The position numbers and the translations under genes were made by a program. From Pteria penguin (Eukaryota > Mollusca > Bivalvia > Pterioida > Pteriidae), in the NCBI GenBank assembly GCA_035048485.1, contig CM068584.1:69724637-69788636 (forward strand): a stretch of 64,000 nt of DNA, read 5' to 3'. Each line of letters starts with the position of its first letter. Within the stretch, counting starts at the first letter, position 1. Of this stretch, positions 39,801-42,800 are shown piece by piece. The notes beneath the pieces were generated by a model. The model searched no databases, was not told the DNA's origin, and was given only the letters and a program-made list of their open reading frames with translations.

Positions 39801-42800
39801 CAGGCGGCCATCTGACCAAGACCAACCAGCTGTAAACATCACAGAATCAGGTGAAATTACAGACTGCCATCTAACCAAGACCAACCAGCTGTACACATCA
39901 CAGAATCAGGTGAAATTACAGACGACCATCTGACCAAGACCAACCAGCTGTACACATCACAGAATCAGGTGAAATTACAGATGGCCATCTGACCAAGACC
40001 AACCAGCTGTACACATCACAGAATCAGGTGAAATTACAGATGGCCATCTGACCAAGACCAACCAGCTGTACACATCACAGAATCAGGTGAAATTACAGAT
40101 GGCCATCTAACCAAGACCAAACAGCTGTACACCTCAAGAGACTAGTTCAAATTACAGCTTTAAGAGTGAATGACCTTACCTTTAAGAGTGAATGACCTTA
40201 CCTATAAGAGTGAATGACCTTACCTTTAAGTATTTGCCTCTGAAGTCTGACAGATCTCCCAGCTTTTTTACCTTGATCTCATACGACTGACCTACAACAG
40301 AAAAATACATTCAACATGTCACAACATACAAGACAAGCAAATATATTCACTCATGGTCTTTTGCCACTTTAGGATTACTTCACCAGCTTGTGGACAGCAC
40401 ACGTGGATGGTACACATGTACAGTATACATGTACAGTACACTTGGATAGCACATGTCAGATATTGAGATTTGTCTTATATACTGCCCAATAAAAAGCTGT
40501 GAGAAATATGCCAACATATTACTTTATTCCTTTACCACTAAGGCTGGGTACTGAGGTAGATAAAAGCTGTGAGGAATATGCCTACATATTCCTTTATTCT
40601 TTACTGCTATGGTTGGGTGCTGAGGTAGATAAAAGCTGTGAGGAATGTGCCAACATATTCCTTTACCACTAGGGCTGGGTACTGAGGTAAATAAAAGGTA
40701 CTGCAATATATTGCTATATTAGAAAACATATTGCAGTTTATTGCAATATCGATTAATTTCAAAATTTGATTATTTTTCACTGGAAAAGAGGACTTTGGGA
40801 TACACAGGTAAAGCCTAGTATAACACTAGTACAAAGTTACTAAAAACATTGCTGGACTATCAATACTCTGTTGTCACAGTGGTGTGCCCCTTACACCACA
40901 ATACTGACGATAAAGAGAAATAACTATAGATATAATAAGAAAATGACATATTGATTCTAAACCAATAGCAACATATTGCTATACCTATTGAAAATGAAAC
41001 AAGAGGCCCAAATGGGCCTTTATCGCTCACCTGAACAGCTAGATGATCAAGATGAAGATATGAAAAATTGTCCCCCCCCCCCCCTTTTCTTGGAAGTCTT
41101 TAAAAAAAAATTCATAAAAAATTCAAAAATCGAGATATTGAAAAAATTCCCTCGCACCAGCATTCCTTACCATAGAAATGATTAAATGAAACCAAATGAA
41201 TGCATTAATGTTTACTAAAAGAAAATAATAACTCTTTAATGCATTAAAATAACAAAGTCCAAAATAAAAATGAAAAAACGTCAAAAATTTGATTTCAGAA
41301 TGGAACCAAAAATATCAACACTTCTTCCCATATGCCTCTAAATCATTCCTATGCAGTCAGTTTGTCGCTGTATGCACTCGATCTGAATAAGAAGTTTGTC
41401 AAAGGAGGGTACCCTCTGTGACCTACTTTTGTCTGTGGTGGTGCCACCTGTTCATGGATCCTGACAAAGATGACCACATTTGTCGGGGACCTTGAGTATT
41501 TGATGCATGCCAAGTTTCATTGAATTCCAGCAAGTGGTTCCGAAGAAAAAGTTCAAATTGTGAAATGTTTACACCAATTATCCCACCCCCCTTTTTCTTG
41601 AAAGTCTTAAAAAATTCATAAAAAATCCAAAACATAAAATATTGAAAAATTTTCTTCGCAGTAGTATTTCTTACCATCAAAATGATCAAATTAAACCAAA
41701 TTAATGCATCAATGTTTACTAAAAGAAAAAAATACCTCTTTTCTGCATTAAAACTACCAAGTACAAAAAAACGTCAAAAAACGGACGACGGACGGTGATT
41801 GATCACAATAGCTCACTTGAGCCTTCAGCTCAGGTGAGCTAAAAATTGCTGCACATCTGTATGTGGTACAACCGCTTAGCATTTTTTCCTTAATATTTGA
41901 GATAATCTTTCGTGATTTGTTTCCTGATTTGTTTCTAACTGTGGTTTGTTTAGCAAACCAGATACCCAATAACCATGACTGCATCAAGTAGATGTATACA
42001 TTCCTATAGCATACATCGCCTCAGTTTACAGCTTCTTAACATTCTTGATTACAGAGTTATTGTTCTTGACGAGAGAGTTATTGTTCTTGACCTACCTTGA
42101 TTTAAGTATGTGAGGGTCTCTTCATTCATTTTGATTGCAGGAGAGGTGGCAGCACCGAGGATATACTGGAATCTATCAACCAATCAGAGGAGATGTTACA
42201 CACAGACATAAACACAGTTTGCTTCCAATGACTTGAATATCAAGGTCCATGTAAAACAGTTCAAGCTAAGTTAGGGTTAGGGACATGTGTCAAACAGTTC
42301 AAGTTAAGTTAGACATGGCCATCTGGGTCCCAAACCAGGACTATGACGGTCACCAGGGTAAGGGCAACCAGGACTATAACAGTCGCCAGAGTAAGGGCAA
42401 CCAGGAATATGGTGGTCGCCAGGTCAAGGGCAACCAGGACTACGACGGTCGTCAGGGCAAGGGCAACCACGACTATGAAAGCTGTCAGGGTTTGGAAACC
42501 ATAGCAGATCTCTGACCTTAGTACAATACATTGGTCCACCTCACCATATCAACAAATAAGGGCTTTGAACCCTGGTCCACACAGACGGACTGAGGTTACA
42601 GTACCTTGTGATTTTAATCTGCAACCTCATGGTGTCTGACTTTGACTACAGTGTTCAAATGGTCTACACATATGGACCACGTTACAATGCCTTGTGTGGC
42701 TTTGTTCTGTAACTTTATCATATCTGACTTTGACTACAGTGTTCCAAGAGGTATGTGTTGCCTGCTGATATATTTTGTATAAAAAAAAAATTAAAATACA

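Noticed and set aside
42285..42515. Glycine/aspartate repeat protein ([11 protein letters not shown])
   Set aside because: Lies in intron 2 on the opposite strand, and the 33 bp period keeps both strands open.
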